A stretch of DNA of 64,000 nt from Actinomucor elegans (taxonomy: Eukaryota; Mucoromycota; Mucoromycetes; Mucorales; Mucoraceae). The position numbers were made by a program, and so were the translations under genes. Shown here one piece after another: positions 13,301 through 22,583 of this stretch. The stretch covers positions 3,162,001-3,226,000 of the forward strand of contig JAMSLZ010000001.1 of assembly GCA_026027325.1 (NCBI GenBank), given 5' to 3'. Position 1 is the first letter of the stretch. Every line of letters starts with the position of its first letter. The notes beneath the pieces are model-generated. The model saw only the letters and a list, made by a program, of their open reading frames with translations, made no database searches and was not told the DNA's origin.

Positions 13301-13362
13301 AGCTCATCACGTGATTTTAATTACTTCATATCCTATCTATTTAAGTTATAAAAAAGTCTTGT
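10334..13362. other. Long AT-rich intergenic region left of the retrotransposon
   Basis: About 3 kb without a supported gene. Homopolymer tracts (23 As near 10809), ATT and TA runs are frequent. A 74-codon minus-strand open stretch (11400-11176) begins right after CTATTAG, so it could be an exon or relic; it reads like protein (DLEVNGYFYHCFGYEV) but I cannot name it and found no partner exon. The last 20 bp hold TTATAAAAAAG (13346-13356), an A/T box that before the insertion would have stood about 25 bp upstream of the tRNA-Ser gene. Confidence 0.5.
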
Positions 13363-13772
13363 TGTCGCGCCAGACGAATTAATGCAAGACGTTCCGCTGC
13401 ATTTAGAAGTACGACTCCAAAAGGCACAAAAGAGGAAAAGGCATTTCAAACCGATTTTACAAAATGTCAGGAGACGAAAAGACATATAAAGTTTATCACG
13501 CTATTCACAATGATATATATATTATTAAGCATTTTTATCGTCATATATTGTATAATTTAACATATGATTTATAACAAACATATAACATTCAAAATAGTAT
13601 AAATAGCTTTTAGAACACATCAAAATAAACATTATCTCTTATCTTATAAAATATTTCCAAGTCCTGTACTTACCTCAAGTTACATTCAATTATTCTATTG
13701 GCTGCGTGATTTCAAAACACGTGATTTTCTATTATTAAAAAGTAAACATCTTTGCCATCTGCAAGACTGACA
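13363..13772 (+). repeat. 5' LTR
   Basis: 410 bp, TG...CA ends, sequence the same as the 3' LTR. Because the pol frame runs 127 bp into the 3' LTR, the first 127 bp here (13363-13489) are a non-expressed copy of the end of pol. TATAAA-like and AATAAA-like stretches occur in the AT-rich middle (about 13600-13650) and may supply promoter and polyadenylation signals. Confidence 0.97.
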
Positions 13773-13774
13773 TT

Positions 13775-13792
13775 TGGTAGCACCAGAATTCG
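13775..13792 (+). promoter_or_regulatory. Primer binding site, probably for initiator tRNA-Met
   Basis: Two bases after the 5' LTR the sequence reads TGGTAGCACCAGAATTCG. Its complement ends in GGTGCTACCA, that is CCA, an A discriminator and an acceptor strand ending GCT. The implied AGC tRNA 5' end with an A1:U72 pair is characteristic of eukaryotic initiator tRNA-Met, the primer of Ty1 and Ty3. It does not match the adjacent tRNA-Ser. Confidence 0.7.
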
Positions 13793-13834
13793 TGAAGCAA
13801 ACAAGAAATTATAGCTGGTGACAAGTAATTTATC

Positions 13835-14743
13835 ATGAACAACGGTCAAGGAGAACCGAGAAGCAATAACAGCAATGCAGGAGACATGGCTGAACTCATT
13901 AAACAATTGACAAGCGCCCTGACAGAAAACAAGCAGGCAAGAATTAAGGAACCCAACACATATGATGGTACTAGGGATGCTCTACTGATCGACGGGTGGA
14001 TTCGATCTGTAGAAAGATACGCTGCTTTCTACCAATGGGACTCTGGAAGAACTTGCCTTTTAGGTACAACCTTGCTGAGAGGCAGAGCCGACGCGTGGTT
14101 CCGCACTATCGAAAATACAGATGATGCACCTACCACATGGTTAGAATTCAAGAGACTGTTGATTGAATTCTTTCGCCCAGACAATTCAGTGAGAATTGCT
14201 CGGGATCGCTTAGCTGTATTGAAACAAACCGGGGATTTGGTTGACTATATCAATAACTTTATGGATATTAAACTGGCTATCCCAAAAATGACTGATGAGG
14301 AGGCATGCGACAAATTCATTCGAGGTTTGAACAATGAAGATATGCGCGCGCATATTCGACAATATGAGGCTGAAACGCTCAAGGCTGCAATCCAATCAGC
14401 ATTGTCATTTGACAGTGCTCGGCAACAATTCAATTTCTATGGACAGCCGACACAAGGTGGTGTTAGTGGTGTGCGAGGACGCGTGGACGACCCTATGGAA
14501 TTGGATGCTCTGGATCAACGTCGTGGTTATTCAACTGGGAAAAGATTTGCTGGCGGCTCTAATGGCAGTATTAATGGACCAAAATACTACTCTAACAATA
14601 ACAGACAACAAAGTGGTAACAGTGGTGGTAAATGTTATTATTGTCAAAAATCCGGTCATATGAAGAGAAACTGCAAATTGCGTTTGGCTGACATCCGAAG
14701 ACTGGATGAACAACATGCACAAAGACGCCAGGATTTTCAGTAA
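13835..14743 (+). CDS. Gag (capsid/nucleocapsid) of the Ty3-like element
   Basis: 302 aa. The central region (about residues 40-190) has the pattern of the retrotransposon Gag capsid domain (YDGTRDALLIDGWIRSVE, FRTIENTDDAPTTWLEFKRL, FIRGLNNEDMR). Residues 267-280 are a CCHC zinc knuckle, CYYCQKSGHMKRNC, which binds genomic RNA in the particle. A short basic tail follows. Gag ends with TAA at 14741-14743. The pol frame is open from 14710, so the frames overlap by about 34 bp and pol lies in the -1 frame relative to gag. Confidence 0.95.
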   Translation: MNNGQGEPRSNNSNAGDMAELIKQLTSALTENKQARIKEPNTYDGTRDALLIDGWIRSVERYAAFYQWDSGRTCLLGTTLLRGRADAWFRTIENTDDAPTTWLEFKRLLIEFFRPDNSVRIARDRLAVLKQTGDLVDYINNFMDIKLAIPKMTDEEACDKFIRGLNNEDMRAHIRQYEAETLKAAIQSALSFDSARQQFNFYGQPTQGGVSGVRGRVDDPMELDALDQRRGYSTGKRFAGGSNGSINGPKYYSNNNRQQSGNSGGKCYYCQKSGHMKRNCKLRLADIRRLDEQHAQRRQDFQ

Positions 14744-17700
14744 ATGTGGTTGACGATCAGGAAGCTCAACCACATACTACAAACGACTATAATATCAATA
14801 ATATTCCTGAAAATAAAAATTTAATTGATTTGGATCCTTACGCTACTATGTCGCTAGATAATGACCAGCATCCTCTCTTAACTCCTATTAAGTTAGGCAA
14901 ACAAGAAGTAAATAATGTCAATGGCAATCGCTTTACATCCCAAGACGTTGTAACGGAAATGTTACCTATTGTGTATCCCAACTCGTTACCGGAGGATCTA
15001 AAATACCTATCCGAATTGAACTCTATTGCAACTACCTTACCTCTCTATAGGGTGTCATATCATGGTCAACCTATTCAGGTTTTAATTGATTCAGGTGCAA
15101 GCGAGAATTATGTATCGTCCTATATAGTTAAGCAGTTGGGACGCGAGGAGTTCATAACGGTGCATGATCGTCAAGTTGAAACGGCTGGTGGTGAAATATC
15201 TCAAATCAAGTATAAAGTGAACATGGACATTGATCTAAACGGTTTTCAAGACAAGGTCACGGCATATGTATTCGATACTAAGTTTGATCTCATCCTGGGG
15301 CGTTCATGGCTGAAGCAAACACAACCATTACCGGATTGGGCAACTGATACTTGGTATCTAAAAAATGGCAGTATCAAATTAAAACCATGTGTAAACACAA
15401 AGCAATCACATCATATACCTAATTTAAATTACCTTATTTCACATAAGCAGGCTGACCGGTGTATAAAAAAGGGAGCGGAAAGCTTCCTATTGTATATCAC
15501 CTCCAATACTAGTAACCAAGAACAAGACAAGAATCCAAAGTTACAATCTGACACATATTGGGATAATCTGGTACAAGAATTTAGCTCTATATTTATGGAT
15601 AAACTACCGGGACTTCCACCTGAAAGAGGCATTCATCATACCATCAACGTTGGCGATGCAACCCCTATTTCAAGACCACCATACAAAATGAGTCCTATGG
15701 AACTGGATGAACTACAGAAACAACTGAAAGAGCTACTACAGCTAGGATTGATACGACCAAGTACATCCCCATGGGGTGCCCCCGTTCTCTTTGTGAGAAA
15801 GAAACCAGAACCCAATTCAAATAAGCCAGGCGCTCTACGAATGTGCATTGATTATAGGATGCTAAACAAAGTTACTATAAAAAATAGTTCGAGTTTACCT
15901 AGGATTGATGAATGCTTAGAAAGGCTAAGTGGTGCGAAATATTTTACAAGCCTGGATCTCCGTAGTGGCTATCATCAAATCCGTATTGCCCCAGAAGATG
16001 TTGAAAAAACCAGTTTTAATACACGCTATGGGCAGTACTCCTGGTTAGTCTTGCCGATGGGTCTCTGTAATTCCCCGCCAGTGTTCCAAGCCCTCATGAA
16101 CAAAGTTCTTGCTGACTGTATTGATAAAACAGCTTTGGTGTATCTGGATGACATTCTTATTTATAGCAAAACTATGGAAGAACATAAAAAGCATGTGCGA
16201 CATGTATTGGAATTGCTGGAAAAAGAGAAGCTAATTGTTAATTTGAAGAAATGTGAATTCGGAAAAACCGAACTAACCTTCGTTGGCTTTCATATTTCCA
16301 GTAAAGGCATTGCACCAAGTCCAGAAAAAGTAAAGGTGTTGCAAGAATGGCCTCGCATGACTAACGTACAAGAAGTTAGGCAATTTGTTGGATTTGCTCA
16401 GTTTTACAAGAGATTCATTAAGGATTTTGCGGCTATTGCTGCTCCACTCACCGACTTAACTAGAGGTACTGGCATTAAGAAAAGACCAATTATATGGACA
16501 GAAGACTGTCAGCACAGTTTTGACAAGTTGAAGAAACTATTATCATCAAGCCCTGTGTTACGCGTAGTAGATATGAACAAACCATTCAAGATTGAAGTGG
16601 ATGCTTCTGATCGTGGTTGTGGCGCGGTATTGTTGCAACCTGGTGAAGACCCTGATGCCCAATGGCATCCCATTTGCTTTGAATCCAAAAAGTTTTCGGA
16701 AGCTGAGAGGAAGTACCCGGCCCAAGAAAGAGAATTGTTAGGTATACTACATTCTCTTCGCACTTGGCGTTGTTATATTGATGGCTGCCCTAAAGGATAC
16801 AAAGTATACTCGGATCATCTTCCCTTGCAATATTTCAGGTCAAAAGACAAGCCGCCAAGTAGACTTGTGCGCTGGATATCCGAGTTAGAATTATACTCGC
16901 CCGAAATTATCTACAAACCAGGCTCGGAAAACACAATCCCTGATATACTATCAAGAATGAATTTCGACTCTCCATTGGAACCTCCTGCTGCTACATCCAT
17001 GGAGCCCGACTATTTATATGCAGCTTGGGACAAGCTACCACCAACTCTTCGTAGCGACTGGCCACTATTGCTAATACCTGAAAATAGAGCAAAGGTAAAA
17101 TCCGTAGAAGTCAAGAAGTTACTGGATAACGAGGAAAAGAACTTCATCATTACTTCTAATCGAGTTTTCCGCAAAGTAATAGTTAATCAGGAAAAAGGCG
17201 ATGTCAAGAATGTGCCATTTTTACCCTTTTCGGAACGTGCGGATACTGTAGCTAAATATCACGAATCGTTTGGACATGCTGGATACAAGACCATGTTGAA
17301 ATTATTGATGCCAAGATTCTGGTGGCCTTCTCTGAGGTTTGATCTGAAGCAATGGGTGAGTGTATGCTATTCCTGCCAAATCAATAGCACTCGCGGTAAA
17401 GCTCATCAAGGCGAAATGCGTCCATTAAAAGTACCCACAGCATTTGATCGATGGCATTTGGATTTCCTAGACCTTCCTACAACAGTAAAAGGTAACAGGT
17501 GGTTACTTATTGGAGTGGACTATGCAACTAGTTGGCCCGTGGCGCGTGCAGTACCTATTGCATCGAAAGAAGCAGTTGCCGATTTTTTGTATGAGGAGAT
17601 TGTCATGAACTTTGGTGTTCCCTCTGAGATTGTGACTGATCGAGGTGCTAATTTCACCAGTGACCTTGTTAAGGAATATCTAAAGCGTATAGGTACAAAT

Positions 17701-18951
17701 CATAAACTAACATCAGCATATCATCCACGTACTAATGGAAAAGCGGAACGGTTTAATGGTATCATCAAATCAATGTTACGGAAATATGTCAATGGTGCTC
17801 TACATAGATGGGATGACTTCGTGAATACTGCATTATGGGCTTGTCGTGTAAGAGTACATTCCACAACTGGCTTCAGTCCGTTTTACCTTACCTATGGTCG
17901 AGAACCGCGTCTCCCTGGTGATGCACTTCAGCCATATATTGATACTGAAACTTTCAAAGATCCACGCACAGTGGCTGATTATACGTCTCGCGAACTGGAG
18001 AAGCTTGGTCAACATCGAGCTGCTGCGGAATTCAAGTTGAAGGCCATGGCTGAAAAAGATAAAAAGAAATGGGATGCTGCTATTAAGAAACTAAGTTTCG
18101 AAACTGGTGACATGGTGATGTTGACTCATGAAGGACGTTTTGGCTTAGAACCTAGATTTAAAGGCCCTTTTATTATAGTTGAAAGGTATACTGATTTCGA
18201 TACTTACAAGCTGCAAACGTTGTCCGGTGAGCCATTAAAGTCATTAGTACATGTCGATCGTCTTAAACCTGCTCGTGGTGAACGACCTACCGAACCTTGG
18301 TATGATCCCACTTCGGCGCGTCGAGAATATAATACAATCATGAAGGAAATGACGCCAGTGTCTACAGGTGGTGTACAAACAAATACTGTCGAGGATAGTG
18401 CAAATTCAAAGGTTCCTGTTGTAATCCCTGATGATCATGTTGACCCCATTGAAGAACTAATGGTTAAAGAACCTGTTGAAATTACGAAATCGACTGAAGA
18501 AGATGGGGCTGAATCCGAATTGACTGGTGTGACTGATGTGGAAGATTTACCACTTAGCAATTATCCACCTAGTTTATTATCACAAGCATATTCGGATTCA
18601 AGTGTGGCACCAATGGCTATGTCTGCTCCCAAGTTATCTCAGTGTGAAGTGAAGTCTCCTAGTGACGTCAAGTTGTCTGATGTATCAAAGTCTATGTCTG
18701 CTCCTACGACATTCTCGAAAAATATAGATGAAATGCCGAATCAACTAATCATGGGTCCTCACTCTAGTCCAATGGTCAGCTTCCCAAGTGTTCAGGGACG
18801 AACACAAAGCTTGGAAGGGGGTAATGTCGCGCCAGACGAATTAATGCAAGACGTTCCGCTGCATTTAGAAGTACGACTCCAAAAGGCACAAAAGAGGAAA
18901 AGGCATTTCAAACCGATTTTACAAAATGTCAGGAGACGAAAAGACATATAA
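14710..18951 (+). CDS. Pol polyprotein (protease, RT, RNase H, integrase)
   Basis: The frame is open from 14710 to a TAA at 18949-18951, and no ATG occurs early, so it is probably made by frameshift from gag. Counting from 14746: aspartic protease motif DSGA at residue 115; reverse transcriptase with YLDD at 466-469; RNase H around 615-740 (EVDASDRG, YSDHLPLQYF); integrase HHCC zinc domain around 838-880 (H...H, CYSC); and the catalytic triad D906, D965, E1001, with exactly 35 residues between the last two. A GPY/F-like module (FKGPF) follows, then about 200 low-complexity residues. The last 42 codons lie inside the 3' LTR and end in a basic KRKRHF...RRRKDI tail, a possible nuclear localisation signal. 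Confidence 0.96.
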   Translation, partial: TTCTKTPGFSVNVVDDQEAQPHTTNDYNINNIPENKNLIDLDPYATMSLDNDQHPLLTPIKLGKQEVNNVNGNRFTSQDVVTEMLPIVYPNSLPEDLKYLSELNSIATTLPLYRVSYHGQPIQVLIDSGASENYVSSYIVKQLGREEFITVHDRQVETAGGEISQIKYKVNMDIDLNGFQDKVTAYVFDTKFDLILGRSWLKQTQPLPDWATDTWYLKNGSIKLKPCVNTKQSHHIPNLNYLISHKQADRCIKKGAESFLLYITSNTSNQEQDKNPKLQSDTYWDNLVQEFSSIFMDKLPGLPPERGIHHTINVGDATPISRPPYKMSPMELDELQKQLKELLQLGLIRPSTSPWGAPVLFVRKKPEPNSNKPGALRMCIDYRMLNKVTIKNSSSLPRIDECLERLSGAKYFTSLDLRSGYHQIRIAPEDVEKTSFNTRYGQYSWLVLPMGLCNSPPVFQALMNKVLADCIDKTALVYLDDILIYSKTMEEHKKHVRHVLELLEKEKLIVNLKKCEFGKTELTFVGFHISSKGIAPSPEKVKVLQEWPRMTNVQEVRQFVGFAQFYKRFIKDFAAIAAPLTDLTRGTGIKKRPIIWTEDCQHSFDKLKKLLSSSPVLRVVDMNKPFKIEVDASDRGCGAVLLQPGEDPDAQWHPICFESKKFSEAERKYPAQERELLGILHSLRTWRCYIDGCPKGYKVYSDHLPLQYFRSKDKPPSRLVRWISELELYSPEIIYKPGSENTIPDILSRMNFDSPLEPPAATSMEPDYLYAAWDKLPPTLRSDWPLLLIPENRAKVKSVEVKKLLDNEEKNFIITSNRVFRKVIVNQEKGDVKNVPFLPFSERADTVAKYHESFGHAGYKTMLKLLMPRFWWPSLRFDLKQWVSVCYSCQINSTRGKAHQGEMRPLKVPTAFDRWHLDFLDLPTTVKGNRWLLIGVDYATSWPVARAVPIASKEAVADFLYEEIVMNFGVPSEIVTDRGANFTSDLVKEYLKRIGTNHKLTSAYHPRTNGKAERFNGIIKSMLRKYVNGALHRWDDFVNTALWACRVRVHSTTGFSPFYLTYGREPRLPGDALQPYIDTETFKDPRTVADYTSRELEKLGQHRAAAEFKLKAMAEKDKKKWDAAIKKLSFETGDMVMLTHEGRFGLEPRFKGPFIIVERYTDFDTYKLQTLSGEPLKSLVHVDRLKPARGERPTEPWYDPTSARREYNTIMKEMTPVSTGGVQTNTVEDSANSKVPVVIPDDHVDPIEELMVKEPVEITKSTEEDGAESELTGVTDVEDLPLSNYPPSLLSQAYSDSSVAPMAMSAPKLSQCEVKSPSDVKLSDVSKSMSAPTTFSKNIDEMPNQLIMGPHSSPMVSFPSVQGRTQSLEGGNVAPDELMQDVPLHLEVRLQKAQKRKRHFKPILQNVRRRKDI
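18813..18821 (+). promoter_or_regulatory. Polypurine tract
   Basis: GGAAGGGGG, three bases before the 3' LTR, is the only long purine run here and fits the primer for plus-strand DNA synthesis. Unusually it is also translated, since the pol frame is still open. Confidence 0.75.
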
Positions 18952-19234
18952 AGTTTATCACGCTATTCACAATGATATATATATTATTAAGCATTTTTAT
19001 CGTCATATATTGTATAATTTAACATATGATTTATAACAAACATATAACATTCAAAATAGTATAAATAGCTTTTAGAACACATCAAAATAAACATTATCTC
19101 TTATCTTATAAAATATTTCCAAGTCCTGTACTTACCTCAAGTTACATTCAATTATTCTATTGGCTGCGTGATTTCAAAACACGTGATTTTCTATTATTAA
19201 AAAGTAAACATCTTTGCCATCTGCAAGACTGACA
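18825..19234 (+). repeat. 3' LTR
   Basis: 410 bp and the same as the 5' LTR as far as I can align by eye. The first 127 bp code for the end of Pol. The far end is followed by the TTGT duplication and, after 10 bp in all, by the tRNA-Ser gene. Confidence 0.97.
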
Positions 19235-19244
19235 TTGTCATCAA

Positions 19245-19326
19245 GACAACTTGTCCGAGTGGTTAAGGAGTCAGACTCGAAATCTGATGCTCTCTGAGCG
19301 CGCAGGTTCAAATCCTGCAGTTGTCG
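19245..19326 (+). tRNA. tRNA-Ser (CGA anticodon)
   Basis: 82 nt with a complete type II cloverleaf. Acceptor arms GACAACT/AGTTGTC are fully paired with discriminator G. The anticodon stem is TCAGA/TCTGA with loop CTCGAAA, giving CGA, which reads UCG. The long variable arm pairs GCTC/GAGC, as expected of tRNA-Ser. The T arm is GCAGG TTCAAAT CCTGC. There is no intron. The internal A box (TGTCCGAGTGG) and B box (GGTTCAAATCC) are intact, and a T5 run at 19327 serves as Pol III terminator. Confidence 0.98.
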
Positions 19327-19607
19327 TTTTTACTTTTTTAAAGTGCTAATCGGAGTTGGAATTGTGTATTTTGAAGCTTTTCCCTTGAGCCCTAAATATC
19401 GCTACTGGAGAGAGAAAAAAAGCCATTCTAAAATAAGCCCATCTTACGGGAGGATAATTTAGTCTGCCTTTTTTTTTTTTTAGTAGCTATCGCTTTTCCA
19501 TAATATTCTGGAACAAAAATAATACAACTCTGCTGCATATTAAAATATATTTTCATTCGGTTTTTCTTTTTTTGTTTTCTTTTTTTTTTGTTTTGCTTAA
19601 CATAAAA

Positions 19608-20879
19608 ATGCGTATATTTTGGTTTAATACTGATAAAGAGCAAGATCCTTTGACACTATTGCACGACACCGAACCACCTCGACCCTCTCACCCACTTCAT
19701 TTTCCACCCGAGATTTTACAAAAGATCATAGACTTTTTACCGAGATCGAGTCTTGCATCGGTAGCTGGCATCAATCGAGCCTGGTATGCCATTGCCATGC
19801 CCGTGCTATACCGCCACTTGTATATTCGTACCTTACCTCACTGGCTTCTGTTAGTTCGTAGCTTCCACGATCCTACATTCTCAGCTCGATGGGGACCTTG
19901 TATTCATTCGTTAGTCTTAAAATCCTCACCTCGTTTGATCTCGTCCCAGCTGACCGGCTATTTGAACCGACGTGTGATTGAAAACGATGACGAGCTACAG
20001 CCTTCTTTACGCGGTTACGTCCGCTTAGAGCGCGTCAACTACAACTTGACAGGTTTAGAAAATATAGACAAACCAATGTTGTTTGAAGGAGAACAAGGAC
20101 AAGAAGAGAACGAAAATTATACAGAAACTAATACAACTCAAAAGGAATCAGAATGGTTGCTGAGGGTGTTTGACGAACATATTGCTACTGTATTGCAAGA
20201 CGCTTTGCAATTAGAGTATCTCAATGTGTCTGGCTGTGAAGAACTTAACGATAATGTCCTGGTGACCATCGCCGCAGCTAAGTGCAAACAGCACTACTCA
20301 TTGCAAGCGAAGCCAATGGTTGGATTATGGATGAGTTTATTACGAAGCACAACACCTATTGGTATAAGTGAATTGATCAGAGTCGAGAAAATGCTACGAT
20401 TGGAAAGAAAGTTAAAGTATTTGGATTTGGGATTTCAAAATATGATGACAGACGAAGTGATTAAGCAAATTGCAGAATACTGGAATACTTCCCTAGTGAG
20501 TGTACGATTGAATTCGATCTTTGGGTTGAGTGATTTGACAGTAGAGCACTTGGCAAGACACTGTCCAAATTTACGATTGTTACATCTAGTGCGTTGTTGG
20601 AATATAACCAATGCGCCGCTCCAGCTCTTGGCAAAGAACTGTAAAGAGTTAACATATGTATCCGTTTCGTTTTTAAGGGAAACAAGTGAAGCCGGCATTG
20701 GACATTTGATACGCCAATGCCCCAAGCTCATTTGGCTTGATATCACTAGGTGCGGTATCAATTCTATGTTTAAACAAATGATACTAGAAGGGTGGAAACA
20801 AGATAGAATACAAAAAAATCTACCCCCTGTTTATATACAAGACGGCTCAATAAATCTTGTAACTACATCTTCTGAATAA
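19608..20879 (+). CDS. F-box/LRR protein
   Basis: Single exon, 423 aa. The ATG at 19608 follows a pyrimidine-rich leader; in-frame codons upstream are only poly-T coded. Residues of about 28-72 are an F-box (FPPEILQKIIDFLP, then NRAWYAIAMPVLYRHLYI), which binds Skp1 in SCF ubiquitin ligases. From about residue 200 to 400 there are leucine-rich repeats of the cysteine-containing type (LEYLNVSGCEELND, LRLLHLVRCWNITN, LIWLDITRCG), the usual substrate-binding part. The substrate cannot be told. An acidic insertion (about 155-190) separates the two parts. Confidence 0.9.
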   Translation: MRIFWFNTDKEQDPLTLLHDTEPPRPSHPLHFPPEILQKIIDFLPRSSLASVAGINRAWYAIAMPVLYRHLYIRTLPHWLLLVRSFHDPTFSARWGPCIHSLVLKSSPRLISSQLTGYLNRRVIENDDELQPSLRGYVRLERVNYNLTGLENIDKPMLFEGEQGQEENENYTETNTTQKESEWLLRVFDEHIATVLQDALQLEYLNVSGCEELNDNVLVTIAAAKCKQHYSLQAKPMVGLWMSLLRSTTPIGISELIRVEKMLRLERKLKYLDLGFQNMMTDEVIKQIAEYWNTSLVSVRLNSIFGLSDLTVEHLARHCPNLRLLHLVRCWNITNAPLQLLAKNCKELTYVSVSFLRETSEAGIGHLIRQCPKLIWLDITRCGINSMFKQMILEGWKQDRIQKNLPPVYIQDGSINLVTTSSE

Positions 20880-22583
20880 ATAATAAATTGTCTAGAGATA
20901 CAAATTTGAAACTGTAGTTTAATATATCAAATTATAGACTAAAGGAAAAGTATGTCATTTCTGCACCGCCCTTCGTAAAGATTAAAGTGAAAATACTCTA
21001 TATTATATTGATGTAATTGACAAAGCAATAAGTCTACATAATTCTTTCAAGGACTTGTGGTCTTTGCTTTTTGTTATAATCTAAAATTTGCTCAGACCAT
21101 GACATTTGCGCTATAGATAACATATGCGCCCATTATATTACAGTTTGACAAAAGCTCTAATAAATTTAAGAAAAAACTATTAACTTGAGCAACTGCTCAG
21201 ATGCGTCATTTAACTGAAATCGGTTAAAGAGTTTATGGTTGTATAACTCGAGGAGAGGCGACATGAAGTATATGTAGCTTATTTCTAATCATTAGCATTA
21301 TAGTATATTCATTAAATTTCAGTCACATAAAAAAATAGTAGGCATAACGGTTCAATCTGAACAGATACAACTATTCATATACGACATTTAGTAACCAAAA
21401 TGAATGATTTATAGCTCATTAGGCTTCATTTTTTACAAAACATATGTAATCCTTAGTTGTTTGTTAAAATATAATAGTGCTGGTTCTGCACATAAGAAAG
21501 CATGCATTTATAATTTTCTTGTATTTTTAATATAGAAAATGCGAGGATTATAATTGTATTTCGAACATCCACCAGCGAAATTGGCCTTTCACATAATATT
21601 AGTCCTTGGATTTTATTTTATTTTTTACGTATAAGCGGTGGTTTGTTCTTAAAGGTCGGATTGAGATACATTTAAAAAAAATCAGGGACACGGGTCTTCT
21701 AATCCATCACATACATCACACTATCATTTTTAAACTTTCAATATCCAATAATAATACAGGAAATCAATACAGTAAGTAGTAGTAGTAATGATAGCAGAGT
21801 TGCAAGTAGCATTTTAAAAGGATAATTCATAGTATAGCTTTGCTTGATACAGTTCAAAATGCATTTTTTTATACCTTTAGCACAGAGGAACTAGATTGAT
21901 TAGCGTAGAACAAATCAAAACATATACATTAATACCTTGTCAAAAAAAACACGACAATTGTGAAAGGAATGATGGTATTTTCTTTTTAAATAAGCAGATG
22001 TCTTCTATATGCAGATGCTTTCAGTGTACTTTCTGCGTACAGAGACTACTCTATTATTGATTTAACCGAAAAGGCTTTTTACACATCAGGTATGCTATAT
22101 GAGCTTTGGTATTATAGATATCATTTTCAAAGCTTGGTTTTTATCTAAATTGTCTTACATAGAAAGATAAAATGCAGATATGTTCTATGTGATTCGTTAT
22201 CTACACAAAGTTTAATATATTATCATTATATCAAAAGAACGTGTTATCTAATAGGCATTTTAATAAGAACGCAACATGATCTCTACATTATTTTTTGCGG
22301 GATAACCATATGCACATATTTAGTTTATGAACATTCTATTCATTATTGTCCTCAACTATGAATGTTGGGCCTGAACCTGAGACTCAGCATGCGTTTTTGA
22401 TTTCATTTACCGAGGCCAATCATCATCGCTTAAAATACAAGCCAACAATCTTGGAGCGCTTTGGGCGGGATTCTCGAAACCACCCAAAAGCCCGCGTTCT
22501 GTTAAATAACTCTACTTATCCAATACTGTAACTACTTCATCTCGTTTATACGTATATAACCCTGCTATATCTATAAAAGAGTT
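20880..22583. other. Intergenic between the F-box and AP-1 mu genes
   Basis: AT-rich, 1.7 kb. A 57-codon ORF from an ATG at 22358 to 22531 ends about 50 bp before the AP-1 mu start. It could be an upstream ORF in that gene's leader or a relic; its sequence is not recognised. No other supported feature. Confidence 0.4.

Larger units (their letters stand above)
13363..19234 (+). mobile_element. Intact Ty3/gypsy-type LTR retrotransposon upstream of tRNA-Ser
   Basis: The element is 5872 bp long. Both 410-bp LTRs begin TGTC and end GACA, and I find no difference between them. The flanks repeat TTGT (13359-13362 and 19235-19238), a 4-bp target-site duplication. The order gag, protease, reverse transcriptase, RNase H, integrase identifies the Ty3/gypsy group. 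The integrase ends in a GPY/F-like module and no chromodomain is evident after it. Both ORFs are open, so the copy may be competent. It sits 10 bp from the mature 5' end of a tRNA gene in the same orientation, as Ty3 does. That targeting is deliberate is an inference from this one copy. Confidence 0.97.

Noticed and set aside
13358..13362. 5-bp target-site duplication for the retrotransposon
   Set aside because: The 5-bp windows read CTTGT on the left and TTGTC on the right; only the 4-bp TTGT directly adjoining both LTRs matches.
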